A stretch of DNA of 64,000 nt from Roseibium sp. MMSF_3544 (GCF_030732845.1 NZ_JASHKA010000006.1:1-64000), one strand, 5' to 3'; numbered from the stretch's first letter, positions 17,258-25,581 are shown. The notes: generated by a model not told the origin, from the sequence alone. Numbers and translations: made by a program.

Positions 17258-18328
17258 CTAGCCGGAATGCTTCTGGAAGAAACTGTCAATCTTGTCGGCA
17301 ACCTCAGCGACAAAGTGCGGGTAGTCATAAAGATCGACATGACGTGCGTCTTTGACCTCGTAAAGCTCCTTAGGTTCGGTCGCCTCGGCGAAGAAATCGA
17401 GTGTCGCCTGAGCCGTGTTGTCCATGGCCGCTGATCCATAGATGCCAAGGAATGGTGTGTTGAGATACGGAGCCCACTGCCGCGCACTGACAAGAGGCTG
17501 TGTTTCGAACATGGTCGCTTGAACACGGTAGTCATAGTTGGGGAAGGTTTGCGAACCCGCCCGCGCGGTCTGGTAATAGTCGTAACCCTGGCCATTGATT
17601 GAATTCGGATCGAGCGTCGCCGGATCATTCTTCTCGAAGCCTATCAGATCAACAGGATCGAGCGTACCTTGTTCATATAGGCTCTGACGCGCTGCGTTGG
17701 ATGCTTTGATCAGCGTCAGCAACACCTCTTTAGGCATTCCTCCACCGAAAAACCGAGAGTGACCATCCAGAAGCCCGCTGACTGTGGCCAGTGCCTTTAT
17801 CCGTTTGTCGGTCACGGCCACGACGGGCATGTAACTCGCGCTGGCGCACCCAGCGATCCCAAACAGTCGGTCCCGATCTACAAACGGAAGTGTGCCGAGA
17901 TAGCTGACGGCATCCCGGATGCCTTCCATCTTCTTGAACGGGTTTTCGTCCTGACGCAGATCACCTTCGCTATCGCCAAAGCCGATGTGATCAAATGCCA
18001 AGTAGACATAACCACGCGCAACCATGGCATCGCCGTAGTTCGCAGCCATCTGTTCTTTCACCTGACCCAAAGGCCCTGAAAACACCACGGTCGGGTACTT
18101 TTTCGTGTTGTCAAAATCCTCCGGCAAATAGAGGTGGCCGACGAGATTAACCCCTTGTGATCTGAAGGTTACGTCATTTCGACCAGAAGTGAGTTCAAGC
18201 ATTTTCTTTTGTCCATTGTTCGTAATTTCGATCGCGGCTGAAGCGTGTGCAGAGAGGCCCGTGACGGGGACGATGGCGGCTGCGGCTGTCAGGGAGAGAG
18301 CGTTGCGCCGAGTAATATGTGTAGTCAT
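17258..18328 (-). CDS. Tat-exported alpha/beta hydrolase with a cysteine nucleophile elbow
   Basis: A 356-residue alpha/beta hydrolase. ATG 18328 has AGGAGG 10 nt upstream, so an in-frame ATG at 18376 is not used. The N-terminus ITRRNALSLTAAAAIVPVTG followed by AHASA is a Tat-like signal. The fold is clear from GHLYLPEDF, VVFSGPLG, LAFDHIGFGDSEG and the C-terminal DARHVDLYD (catalytic His). The nucleophile elbow reads AGCAS near residue 160, where related YcjY/dienelactone-hydrolase-like proteins have GxCxG, so the nucleophile is probably cysteine. It diverges from the TetR gene and shares its operator region. Substrate unknown; an ester or lactone is expected. Confidence 0.85.
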   Translation of the reverse strand: MTTHITRRNALSLTAAAAIVPVTGLSAHASAAIEITNNGQKKMLELTSGRNDVTFRSQGVNLVGHLYLPEDFDNTKKYPTVVFSGPLGQVKEQMAANYGDAMVARGYVYLAFDHIGFGDSEGDLRQDENPFKKMEGIRDAVSYLGTLPFVDRDRLFGIAGCASASYMPVVAVTDKRIKALATVSGLLDGHSRFFGGGMPKEVLLTLIKASNAARQSLYEQGTLDPVDLIGFEKNDPATLDPNSINGQGYDYYQTARAGSQTFPNYDYRVQATMFETQPLVSARQWAPYLNTPFLGIYGSAAMDNTAQATLDFFAEATEPKELYEVKDARHVDLYDYPHFVAEVADKIDSFFQKHSG

Positions 18329-18453
18329 GGGATCGAGCCTCCTGATCTTCGGATGTGGATTGTGTTCCTGATTCACTCTGAGCGTTGCGGAAACGATGGC
18401 ACGACGATTTTTCCAATTAGGTCCGTGGTTTGTCTCGTTTCGCGCTTCCTAAA

Positions 18454-18475
18454 GTAGAATTTATATTTTACATTT
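18454..18475 (+). promoter_or_regulatory. TetR operator candidate, site A1
   Basis: Matches GTAGAAT-N6-TTTAC-N-TTT exactly and is itself close to a palindrome (GTAgAAT ... TtTAC). It lies between the divergent hydrolase and TetR genes. The same pattern occurs at 18490, 20645 and 20670. Confidence 0.65.
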
Positions 18476-18489
18476 ATGTACGCGAACAA

Positions 18490-18511
18490 AAATGTAAAGG
18501 GTTGATTCTAC
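18490..18511 (-). promoter_or_regulatory. TetR operator candidate, site B1 (inverted)
   Basis: The minus-strand copy of GTAGAAT-N6-TTTAC-N-TTT, facing site A1 so that the two form a large inverted repeat with their GTAGAAT ends outermost. It ends 23 bp before the TetR start codon. Confidence 0.65.
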
Positions 18512-18534
18512 TTTTTGTGGAATCTTTAGTCTTG

Positions 18535-19155
18535 ATGAAGCTCACTGAGAAAAAGCGCCAAAGCATAATCGAAGCGGCTATTGCCGATTTCCGGGATCAT
18601 GGATTCGCTGGCGCGAACATGACGCGTATCGCAAAGATGGCAAAAGTGTCGATCCGTACGCTCTACAATCACTTCGAAAGCAAAGATGTGTTGTTTGATG
18701 CAATTACGGCGATGCTGATTGAAGCGAAAGAAGCTCTCGAGCCGTTCCCGTTTGATCCGAACAAGAGCCTAGAGGAACAGCTGAACTCTGGCCTACACGA
18801 GTACATGAGTGCACTCTCAGACCCACTGATCATCACCCTGAACCGCATCATGATCCCTGAGTACATGCGGGATCTTGAGAAGTCGCGCGACTATTACCGG
18901 GAACTCGGTGACAATGATTATGCGATGACGCATTTCGTTGCGGAAGCCATGAAAGCCGGGCTGTTGAAGGAAGCTGATCCCGTCTTGGCGACCGAAAATT
19001 TGCTCGGCCTTGCTCGAAACTACTTTTTTTGGCCATTGGTTCTTACAGGCGAGCAGCCTGACCGAAATGACATAGCCAACAACTGTGTCGAGATGTTTTT
19101 GGCGCGGTATGACAACCGCTCAAACGCAAAGACATTAGGGAAGCGAACCGTTTGA
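18535..19155 (+). CDS. TetR family transcriptional regulator (hydrolase/adenylate cyclase/SnoaL locus)
   Basis: A 206-residue TetR regulator. The N-terminal helix-turn-helix is in KKRQSIIEAAIADFRDHGFAGANMTRIAKMAKVSIRTLYNHFESKDVLFDAI (residues 5-56). The C-terminal ligand domain resembles the AefR/YbiH-like C-terminal type. ATG 18535 gives a canonical N-terminus; an upstream open stretch from 18430 reads through the operator region and is rejected. It diverges from the hydrolase and precedes a membrane adenylate cyclase by 33 bp. Four copies of one motif in the two local promoters suggest it controls the whole locus (inference). Confidence 0.92.
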   Translation: MKLTEKKRQSIIEAAIADFRDHGFAGANMTRIAKMAKVSIRTLYNHFESKDVLFDAITAMLIEAKEALEPFPFDPNKSLEEQLNSGLHEYMSALSDPLIITLNRIMIPEYMRDLEKSRDYYRELGDNDYAMTHFVAEAMKAGLLKEADPVLATENLLGLARNYFFWPLVLTGEQPDRNDIANNCVEMFLARYDNRSNAKTLGKRTV

Positions 19156-19188
19156 TCCTGCTGAAAAAGCGCGGCGGAGGGCCAGGCC

Positions 19189-20526
19189 TTGGCTGAAGTG
19201 GCAACATCAGAACAATCGATTTTTGCGCGTGACGCCCTGCGTCGCCACAGACAGGAAGGGACCCGCCTTGCGGTGAAGGCAAGGCTTTGGGTGCTTGGGA
19301 CCATCATGGTCCTCATGCCGATCCTTAATCCAAGTTGGACAGTACTTTATTTTGAAGCCATTGCACTGTTGTTCGCAGCTATCGGGTTCGTGCAGCTTCG
19401 TCTCGTGAACACCAAAAGTGTCTGGGCGGAAGTTGCGGTCTTCAGTGCAGACTTTGCGCTTCTTACGGTCGTTCTGTTGGCACCGCGCCCGTATGGCGCA
19501 TATGACATGCCGGACGTCGCCATTTTCCGGTACGTGGAGTTCAGTTACTTCTTTGTATATCTCGCGCTTGGGACAATCGCGTACTCTTGGCAGGCCATTC
19601 GCATCGTTGCGGTTCTTGGAGCGCTCTTCTGGACTGTCGGTGTTGTTGTCGTGGTGCTGACACCGGATACACATCCGTCGGGAGCGGCCGTGCGCGAAGC
19701 TCTAGCGGCCCATCCTTTTCTCCGATCACTAATCGATCCGGAAAGTCCTCAAATCGCCGCCCGGATTCAAGAAGTGGTGCTGTTTGCTTTGGTCGCATTC
19801 ACACTCTCAGTAACCGTGAAACGGTTTGGCGACCTTTTGCTGGAGCATGTGGCTGTGGATCGACAGCGAACAAACCTCTCTCGATACTTTTCTCCCAACA
19901 TGATCGAAGAGCTCTCCGCAAATGACAATCCGCTGGAGGAAATTCGAGTTCAGGAGATTGCGGTTCTGTTTGTCGATATCGTTGGTTTTACGACCTACGC
20001 CAACAGCCGATCTCCCGAGGAAGTAATTCAAACCCTTAGGGATTTCCATGCCCGAATGGAACATGCAGTTTTCGACAACCACGGCACCCTGGACAAGTTT
20101 CTTGGAGATGGCGTCATGGCCACCTTTGGCACGCCAACACCAGGAAAATGTGATGCATCAAACGCGCTGAAATGTGCGAGAGACATGATCAATGCCATTG
20201 AAAAGTGGAACCTGGAACGCGTCAGCGATGATAGTGATCAAGAGCTCTCAATCAGCATAGGCATTCACTATGGCCCCTGCGTTTTGGGTGATATTGGCGG
20301 TGAAAACCGTCTCGAATTTGCGGTCATTGGAGATCCGGTCAACATAGCAAGTCGCGTTGAAGCCAAAACACGCGAGCATGGAGTCAACATTCTGCTTACC
20401 GAAGCTTTTGCCGCCCGCATACGCAAGGAAACAGGTGAAGGTGGCGACCCGTTGATCGATTTCACTCGATTTAATGATCAGACGATCAGAGGCCTCACAG
20501 ACGCAGTAACGCTATACGGGCTGTAA
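19189..20526 (+). CDS. Membrane class III adenylate cyclase
   Basis: A 445-residue protein with about six transmembrane helices (32-50, 52-72, 80-99, 112-131, 137-158, 193-211), a short linker and a class III cyclase domain (about 255-445). Metal ligands are Asp263 in FVDIVGFT and Asp307 in FLGDGVMATFG. Lys303 and Asp382 (VIGDPVNIASR) are the residue pair that selects ATP over GTP, so cAMP is the expected product. The start is TTG 19189 with GGAGG eight bases upstream. It probably forms an operon with the preceding TetR gene. The membrane part resembles MASE-type sensors but I cannot assign it to a named one. Confidence 0.9.
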   Translation: MAEVATSEQSIFARDALRRHRQEGTRLAVKARLWVLGTIMVLMPILNPSWTVLYFEAIALLFAAIGFVQLRLVNTKSVWAEVAVFSADFALLTVVLLAPRPYGAYDMPDVAIFRYVEFSYFFVYLALGTIAYSWQAIRIVAVLGALFWTVGVVVVVLTPDTHPSGAAVREALAAHPFLRSLIDPESPQIAARIQEVVLFALVAFTLSVTVKRFGDLLLEHVAVDRQRTNLSRYFSPNMIEELSANDNPLEEIRVQEIAVLFVDIVGFTTYANSRSPEEVIQTLRDFHARMEHAVFDNHGTLDKFLGDGVMATFGTPTPGKCDASNALKCARDMINAIEKWNLERVSDDSDQELSISIGIHYGPCVLGDIGGENRLEFAVIGDPVNIASRVEAKTREHGVNILLTEAFAARIRKETGEGGDPLIDFTRFNDQTIRGLTDAVTLYGL

Positions 20527-20644
20527 GGCTACTTCGAGACGTCAACACGCGTTGGTCCAAATTCAACAAGCGCAAAGTTTTCCCACTGCACGCGCCGCGA
20601 AAACGCACTTGATTGCAGTCTCACGCACCAGTGATTCAAAAAAT

Positions 20645-20691
20645 GTAGAATCAATCCTTTACTTTTTAGGTAGAATTCATATTTTACTTTT
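20645..20691 (+). promoter_or_regulatory. Pair of TetR operator candidates, sites B2 and A2
   Basis: Two direct copies of GTAGAAT-N6-TTTAC-N-TTT at 20645-20666 and 20670-20691, spaced 25 bp start to start. The inner bases pair up with those upstream of the TetR gene: CAATCC resembles CAACCC of B1, and TCATAT resembles TTATAT of A1. They end 31 bp before the SnoaL-like gene start, overlapping its expected promoter. Confidence 0.65.
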
Positions 20692-20722
20692 CACCAACGC
20701 TTTTCATACGGGGTGCAGTCAA

Positions 20723-21292
20723 TTGAAAAACGCAATCACAACACTGGCCGCCAGCGCAGTCGCTATCGCTCTGATGCTTGGCACAAAAGCTCAGGCCGAA
20801 GAGCTATCGCGTGCGGGAACGCCGATCACCGCAGAAAATATCGTTGATGTGTTGGATATCCAACGTGTTCTTGATGCGCAGGTCGATGCGTTTGACAACC
20901 AGGACTGGGAACTTGCCCGGTCTCTGATGACCGAAGAATTCTTCACGACGATGCGCTCACAAAATGGCCCTCACACGCTGTCCTCTGACGCCTTTCTCGA
21001 AGGTGCAGCAGACTATTACGATGGGGTAGACCACTTTCTTACGCATCATACCAATTCAGGATATCGGGTTTTCTTTCACGACAAGGATAGCGCAACAATA
21101 TTCGCGCGCGGCGTCATCATTGTTAATCGCACTCCCGCTGGAGAACATGCGGCAGATGGCGGCTCCGTGCGTATGGAACGCTGGAACAGCTATGAATATG
21201 GCGTTGAGCGGACAGATGAGGGCTGGAAGATCAATAAAATCCTGATCACTTACAACTCGGACGACATTCGCTCCGATCCGAAAGTACAATGA
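20723..21292 (+). CDS. Exported SnoaL/NTF2-like protein, copy 1
   Basis: A 189-residue protein with signal peptide (residues 1-25, cleavage AQA|EE). The start is TTG 20723 with GGGGTG upstream; this choice gives a clean signal sequence, whereas the open frame from 20552 runs through the operator pair. The mature part has the SnoaL/NTF2-like pattern: ALDxQ-type helix QRVLDAQVDAFDNQDWELARSLM, then GYRVFFHDKDSATIFARGVIIV, and a C-terminal TDEGWKINKI strand. It shares the lead-in TPITAENIVDVLDIQR and the HDKD segment with the next gene. The fold serves as a small-molecule enzyme or binding cup; function unknown. Confidence 0.8.
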   Translation: MKNAITTLAASAVAIALMLGTKAQAEELSRAGTPITAENIVDVLDIQRVLDAQVDAFDNQDWELARSLMTEEFFTTMRSQNGPHTLSSDAFLEGAADYYDGVDHFLTHHTNSGYRVFFHDKDSATIFARGVIIVNRTPAGEHAADGGSVRMERWNSYEYGVERTDEGWKINKILITYNSDDIRSDPKVQ

Positions 21293-21366
21293 CCAGCAAC
21301 GCAATGACCATTAACCGGGTCACCGCTCAGCTTTGGCGAGACCCAAAAATATGAGAGAGAAGGTCA

Positions 21367-21930
21367 ATGCGCTTCATCCAAGCTTTTTTGGCGCTAGCAT
21401 TAGTCTTTGCATCCGCGCATGCACTTGCAGATGAAACAATCAAACTCGGAAGCCCTATAACGTCAGAAAACATTGCAGACGTCTTCGAGATGCAACGCAT
21501 TGCTTCGGTTTTGGGCGATGGCTTCGACAGGGAAGATTGGGACGCGATTATCACGTTCTTCGCCGACGAAGTCAGCACAACAAGTGGCGCCGCTGTTAAG
21601 GGCGTACCTGAAATCAAAACCAAAGAACAAATCGTAACTCGATGGGAGAGCTTGTACTCCAGCGTGGATGAATTGATCGTCCATCATTTCACGTCCAACG
21701 AACGTGTTTTTTTCCACGACAAGGACAACGCTTCGATGTTCAGCAAAGGCGTTATTGTGGGTTTGACCACGCCAGGTGGGGACAAAGCTACGACCGGCGG
21801 AACACTGAAGACATTTAGGTGGATTGACTACGAGTACGGGTTCACCAGAACCGAAGACGGATGGAAGGTGAACAAGCTTCTGGTCGACTATATTGTCGAT
21901 GAAGCCGTTTCATTGGCAGCCTCACAATAG
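21367..21930 (+). CDS. Exported SnoaL/NTF2-like protein, copy 2
   Basis: A 187-residue paralogue of the preceding gene with signal peptide (1-21, cleavage after ALA). Matching blocks are SPITSENIADVFEMQR, FDREDWD, VFFHDKDNASMFSKGVIVG and TEDGWKVNKLLVDY. A GAGAGAAGG ribosome site precedes ATG 21367. The 74-bp gap to copy 1 holds no further operator copy, so the two are likely co-transcribed. Tandem duplication followed by divergence is the simplest history. Confidence 0.82.
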   Translation: MRFIQAFLALALVFASAHALADETIKLGSPITSENIADVFEMQRIASVLGDGFDREDWDAIITFFADEVSTTSGAAVKGVPEIKTKEQIVTRWESLYSSVDELIVHHFTSNERVFFHDKDNASMFSKGVIVGLTTPGGDKATTGGTLKTFRWIDYEYGFTRTEDGWKVNKLLVDYIVDEAVSLAASQ

Positions 21931-22110
21931 TTCCTACCTGAAAGGGATGCAGAGCGAGACAGTCAGGTTAACAGCCGCAATGCAGCCATTTGTTAGCAGA
22001 AAAGATTGGATGCTTTCGGCCTCGAACAGAAAAAGCAGCCCAAATGCGATGAGGCTCAGGCAGCGTTCTGGAACCTTGCCGCATTTCTACGGATGATTGT
22101 TCATTTCGAT

Positions 22111-22707
22111 CTAAGGGGCATTTTTCAGACCGTCGACATAAGTCTTGATCAGGGTCTTTGCCAGCATCAACGACGTTTCGCCTTCCTGCAGTCGTCCGGA
22201 GCCTTCCAGCACTGTCATGCCAAAAAGGCTCATCCATAAAATGCGTGCGTGCTGATGAATTTCGGCATCACTTCGGCCCGACAAAATGGGCGCGAGCGCG
22301 TGCTCGATCAGGGCGAGCAGCCTGGATACCTTTTCCGAATACCATTCCGGCACCGGCCGGTCCTCAGGCAACTTATGCTCGAAAATCGCGTTCCAGAGCT
22401 TTGGATTTTCATGCGTGAAGCTCAGATAGCAATGCACGAGCCGCTCCAGGTCCATGTTCGGGTTTTGGGTGAGTTCGACTTTCGAGCACTCCTGCATAAG
22501 CTGATCCAGGGTCTCGCCATTCATTTGCATGATGAGGTCGTCGAGATCATCGAACAAATTGTACAAAGTCCCGATCGTGTACCCAATATCGCGTGCAATC
22601 TGCCGAGCGCGGATGCCTCTAAGGCCCTCTTTTTCAACAACTTTTCTTGATGCATTTATAGCGAGCCACCAAAGCTCTTCACGCGTGTGATCGGACCGAC
22701 GGGCCAT
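22111..22707 (-). CDS. TetR family regulator divergent from the VIT/VWA gene
   Basis: A 198-residue TetR protein. The helix-turn-helix lies in residues 8-55 (LWWLAINASRKVVEKEGLRGIRARQIARDIGYTIGTLYNLFDDLDDLI) and a TetR C-terminal domain with SLFGMTVLEGSGRLQ follows. It is transcribed away from the VIT/VWA-rhombosortase pair across a 139-bp AT-rich promoter region containing two perfect palindromes, so it probably represses that pair and itself (inference). Confidence 0.92.
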   Translation of the reverse strand: MARRSDHTREELWWLAINASRKVVEKEGLRGIRARQIARDIGYTIGTLYNLFDDLDDLIMQMNGETLDQLMQECSKVELTQNPNMDLERLVHCYLSFTHENPKLWNAIFEHKLPEDRPVPEWYSEKVSRLLALIEHALAPILSGRSDAEIHQHARILWMSLFGMTVLEGSGRLQEGETSLMLAKTLIKTYVDGLKNAP

Positions 22708-22733
22708 TCATTTCTCCAAAGATTCATCAAAAA

Positions 22734-22778
22734 ATGAACAATGTTCATATTTTATCTTGATATTGATCGCTGATCAAT
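22734..22778. promoter_or_regulatory. Two palindromic operator candidates for the TetR at 22111
   Basis: ATGAACA-A-TGTTCAT (22734-22748) and ATTGATC-N3-GATCAAT (22762-22778) are both perfect dyads. A further half-site CTGATCAAT follows near 22794. All lie between the TetR gene and the VIT/VWA gene. Confidence 0.5.
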
Positions 22779-22846
22779 TTATTTAAATGAGCACTGATCA
22801 ATTATCAGTCTTTCACTTCTAGTCCTCACGAATGGGAGCGTTTATA

Positions 22847-24982
22847 ATGGTTCGGATTTCTAGAGACTGGTGTGCCGCCACCGCAATTGCTGCAGGGCTC
22901 TGCCTGAGTGTTTCAGCTGTAACACCCGCCAATGCCGTTGGCCTGCTTACGCCATCAGATCAATCGCAGTCGTTGGATCTTCTAAATCACAAGGTAAGCG
23001 TGGTCGTGGAAGACGGCTACGTGATCACCACGGTCAATCAAACCTTCAGCAATCCACATGGGAACGACATGGAAGCGACCTATTCGTTTCCGGTCCCTCA
23101 CAAGGCTGCCGTGTCCGAGTTCACATACTGGATGGATGGAAAGCCGGTAACAGCCGAGGTCGTCGAGAAGGAAAAAGCCCGTCAGATCTACGAAAGCGAG
23201 AAACAAGCAGGCCGCAACACCGGTCTTGCAGAGCAGGACGACTACAAGACCTTTGACATCAGCGTCTGGCCGGTCCGCGGCAACGACGATGTTGATATTC
23301 GCTTCTCCTATATCCAACCCGCAAAACTCGACACTGGCATCGGGCGGTACCTCTATCCGCTCGAGGAAGGCGGTGTCGACGAGGAAAAGCTTGCCTTTTG
23401 GACCGCCAAGCAGACGGTGACCGGGACATTCAGTTTTGACCTCCATCTGCGAACAGATTATCCGGTCGATGCCGTTCGCTTGCCCAAGCACCCGGGCGCT
23501 CAAATTACACAAGAGCAGGACGGGAGTTGGCGTGTGCATATGAACAACGCCGCCTTGGCGAGCGGTCTGGAGAAGGATGCGGCTTTGGATTTGCAAAGCG
23601 CTCCCACCATCGATGAGACCGGGCTCAGCGAGGGTCAGGCAACGCAAGGCCAGACCCCGGTGGCGCTGGATCAGGATATCGTCGTCTATTGGCGGCAAAC
23701 GCAAAATCAGCCGGCACGCGTCGATATGGTGCCCTACAAGGCGGACCCGTCCGGTCGCGGGACGTTCATGCTGACCTTGACGCCGGGCATGGATCTTAAG
23801 CCCATCACCGAGGGGCGTGACTGGATCTTTGTTCTGGACCGGTCCGGATCAATGGGAGGCAAGATCGCAACGTTGAGTGAAGGTGTCGGCAAGGCGCTCG
23901 GAAAACTGCGGCCAGAAGACCGTTTCCGGATCATCTTTTTCAACGACGGAACAAGCGAGCTTACGAACGGCTTCACACCGGCGTCTGCCGATCAGATCAA
24001 TCAGGCACTGAACAGTGTCCGCGGCGTTCAGGCCGGCGGCGGCACCGATCTTTATGCAGGACTGAAGCGAGGCCTTAATGCCCTGGATTCCGATCGCACG
24101 GGTGCCATCGTTCTGGTGACGGATGGTGTTGCGAATGTCGGCACCACGGAGACCAAAAAGTTCCTGGAACTGACGCAGCAAAAGGATGTGCGTCTCTTCA
24201 CCGCGATTATGGGCAACAGTGCCAATGTCCCCCTGCTCGAGCCGATGACGGATGCGTCCGGCGGCTTCGCGGTCAGAGTTTCAAACTCCGACGACATTGT
24301 CGGTACGCTCCTGCAGGCAACTTCAAAGGTGACGCACGAAGCGCTCCATGGCCTGAAACTGGATCTGACACAGAAGGACGGGTCCGTGCGCATCAACGAT
24401 ATCAGGCGGCGCAACAATCCGTCGCTCTATCGCGGTGAGCAACTGGTTCTCTTTGGTCACTATTGGGGAGAGGGCGAAGCATCGCTCAAACTCACGGGCG
24501 AAATCTCGGGCACGCCCGTCAGTTACGAAACCAGCTTCACGTTTCCCGAAACGGCAAAGCGCAACCCCGAAATCGAACGTTTGTGGGGCTATGCGCAGAT
24601 CGAGCACGACCTGCAGACGATTGGTCTTTTCGGCCCGGACCGGGACCTCAAGACCTCCATTGTCGACACGTCGAAGGAATTCGGCATTCTGTCACCCTAT
24701 ACGTCGATGTTGATCGTTGAGGAAACGCGGTTTGAAGAGCTTGCGATTGACCAGACCAACAAGAAGCGTCTTGCCACCGAACAGGCTGCCCAAAAGGAAC
24801 GGAAGGCAAAGCCGGTTCAGTCGACCCGCGTCGACACGCAAAAGCCGATGTTCAAGGGCAACCAGCCAAGCCATTCGGGTGGCGGTGGCGGCGGCTCCGG
24901 ATCGCTGGGCATCCTGGGGCTCCTGCTCGCCTTGTCGGCCTTGACCATCGGCCTCAAGATGCGCCGCCGGACTGCGCAATGA
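22847..24982 (+). CDS. VIT and VWA domain surface protein with GlyGly-CTERM sorting tail
   Basis: A 711-residue exported protein. Signal peptide is residues 1-30 (ANA|VG). A VIT domain spans about 35-165 (VVVEDGYVITTVNQTFSNPHGNDMEATYSFPVP). A VWA domain spans about 323-490 with MIDAS residues in LDRSGSMGG (~329), GGGTDL (~398) and TDGVAN (~424). The C-terminus is SGGGGGGSGS (~676), a hydrophobic helix (~686-703) and KMRRRTAQ, the layout of a GlyGly-CTERM signal cut by rhombosortase. The gene overlaps a rhombosortase-like gene by ATGA. ATG 22847 has GGGAG upstream and is preferred to ATG 22832. VIT/VWA proteins resemble inter-alpha-trypsin inhibitor heavy chains and are usually adhesive or matrix proteins. 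Confidence 0.9.
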   Translation: MVRISRDWCAATAIAAGLCLSVSAVTPANAVGLLTPSDQSQSLDLLNHKVSVVVEDGYVITTVNQTFSNPHGNDMEATYSFPVPHKAAVSEFTYWMDGKPVTAEVVEKEKARQIYESEKQAGRNTGLAEQDDYKTFDISVWPVRGNDDVDIRFSYIQPAKLDTGIGRYLYPLEEGGVDEEKLAFWTAKQTVTGTFSFDLHLRTDYPVDAVRLPKHPGAQITQEQDGSWRVHMNNAALASGLEKDAALDLQSAPTIDETGLSEGQATQGQTPVALDQDIVVYWRQTQNQPARVDMVPYKADPSGRGTFMLTLTPGMDLKPITEGRDWIFVLDRSGSMGGKIATLSEGVGKALGKLRPEDRFRIIFFNDGTSELTNGFTPASADQINQALNSVRGVQAGGGTDLYAGLKRGLNALDSDRTGAIVLVTDGVANVGTTETKKFLELTQQKDVRLFTAIMGNSANVPLLEPMTDASGGFAVRVSNSDDIVGTLLQATSKVTHEALHGLKLDLTQKDGSVRINDIRRRNNPSLYRGEQLVLFGHYWGEGEASLKLTGEISGTPVSYETSFTFPETAKRNPEIERLWGYAQIEHDLQTIGLFGPDRDLKTSIVDTSKEFGILSPYTSMLIVEETRFEELAIDQTNKKRLATEQAAQKERKAKPVQSTRVDTQKPMFKGNQPSHSGGGGGGSGSLGILGLLLALSALTIGLKMRRRTAQ

Positions 24983-25581
24983 CTGGAGCTCTTTCCACTC
25001 TTTCCCATGGCGGCGTAAAGCTGCCATGGGTTTCCGTCACGCTGGCTGCGATGAGCCTGGTTCTCTTCGCTGTCTTTGGCGGAAAACCCGAGGCACTCCT
25101 TTATGACCGGGCGCTGATTGAAAACGGAGAGGTCTGGCGTCTGGCGACGGGCCACTTCGTGCACCTGGACGCCCAGCATTTGCTCATGAATGTGGGCGCC
25201 CTGATCGCGCTTGGGTTTCTCTATGAAACATCCCCGCACGGTGGTGCGCTGAGGCTCTTGTCCGGATGCTTCGTTCTGTCCGGCACTCTGATTTCGTCAG
25301 TCCTGTTTTTTGGCGATCCCGCGACGCAATTCTATTGCGGCCTGTCAGCAATCTTGAACACGCTTTATGTCGTCACAATGAGCGTGATGTGGCGTGAAAC
25401 CGGTAGCAGAATATGGCTTGTTGCCCTCGCTCTCCTGTTGGCAAAAACTGGGTATGAAACCTTCTTTGGCTCAGTCTTTTCGAGCAATCTCGAATGGCCG
25501 CCTCATATCGGCGCCCATGTCACCGGTATCTTCGTTGGCGTCCTCCTTTCGGTTTCGAATTGTCTGAGAAGGCGTTCCTGA
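24979..25581 (+). CDS. rrtA: Rhombosortase-like rhomboid intramembrane serine protease
   Basis: A 200-residue membrane protein of the small rhomboid type used to process GlyGly-CTERM proteins. The rhomboid signature H-x5-H-L-x2-N is seen in HLDAQHLLMNVGAL (~55-68). The catalytic serine is in YCGLSAILN and the catalytic histidine in PHIGAHVTG. It has about six hydrophobic segments. It overlaps the VIT/VWA gene by 4 nt, so enzyme and substrate are made together. Rhombosortases cleave the tail in the inner membrane and release or relocate the target. I saw no second GlyGly-CTERM tail in the window, so this looks like a dedicated pair. Confidence 0.83.
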   Translation: MTGALSTLSHGGVKLPWVSVTLAAMSLVLFAVFGGKPEALLYDRALIENGEVWRLATGHFVHLDAQHLLMNVGALIALGFLYETSPHGGALRLLSGCFVLSGTLISSVLFFGDPATQFYCGLSAILNTLYVVTMSVMWRETGSRIWLVALALLLAKTGYETFFGSVFSSNLEWPPHIGAHVTGIFVGVLLSVSNCLRRRS

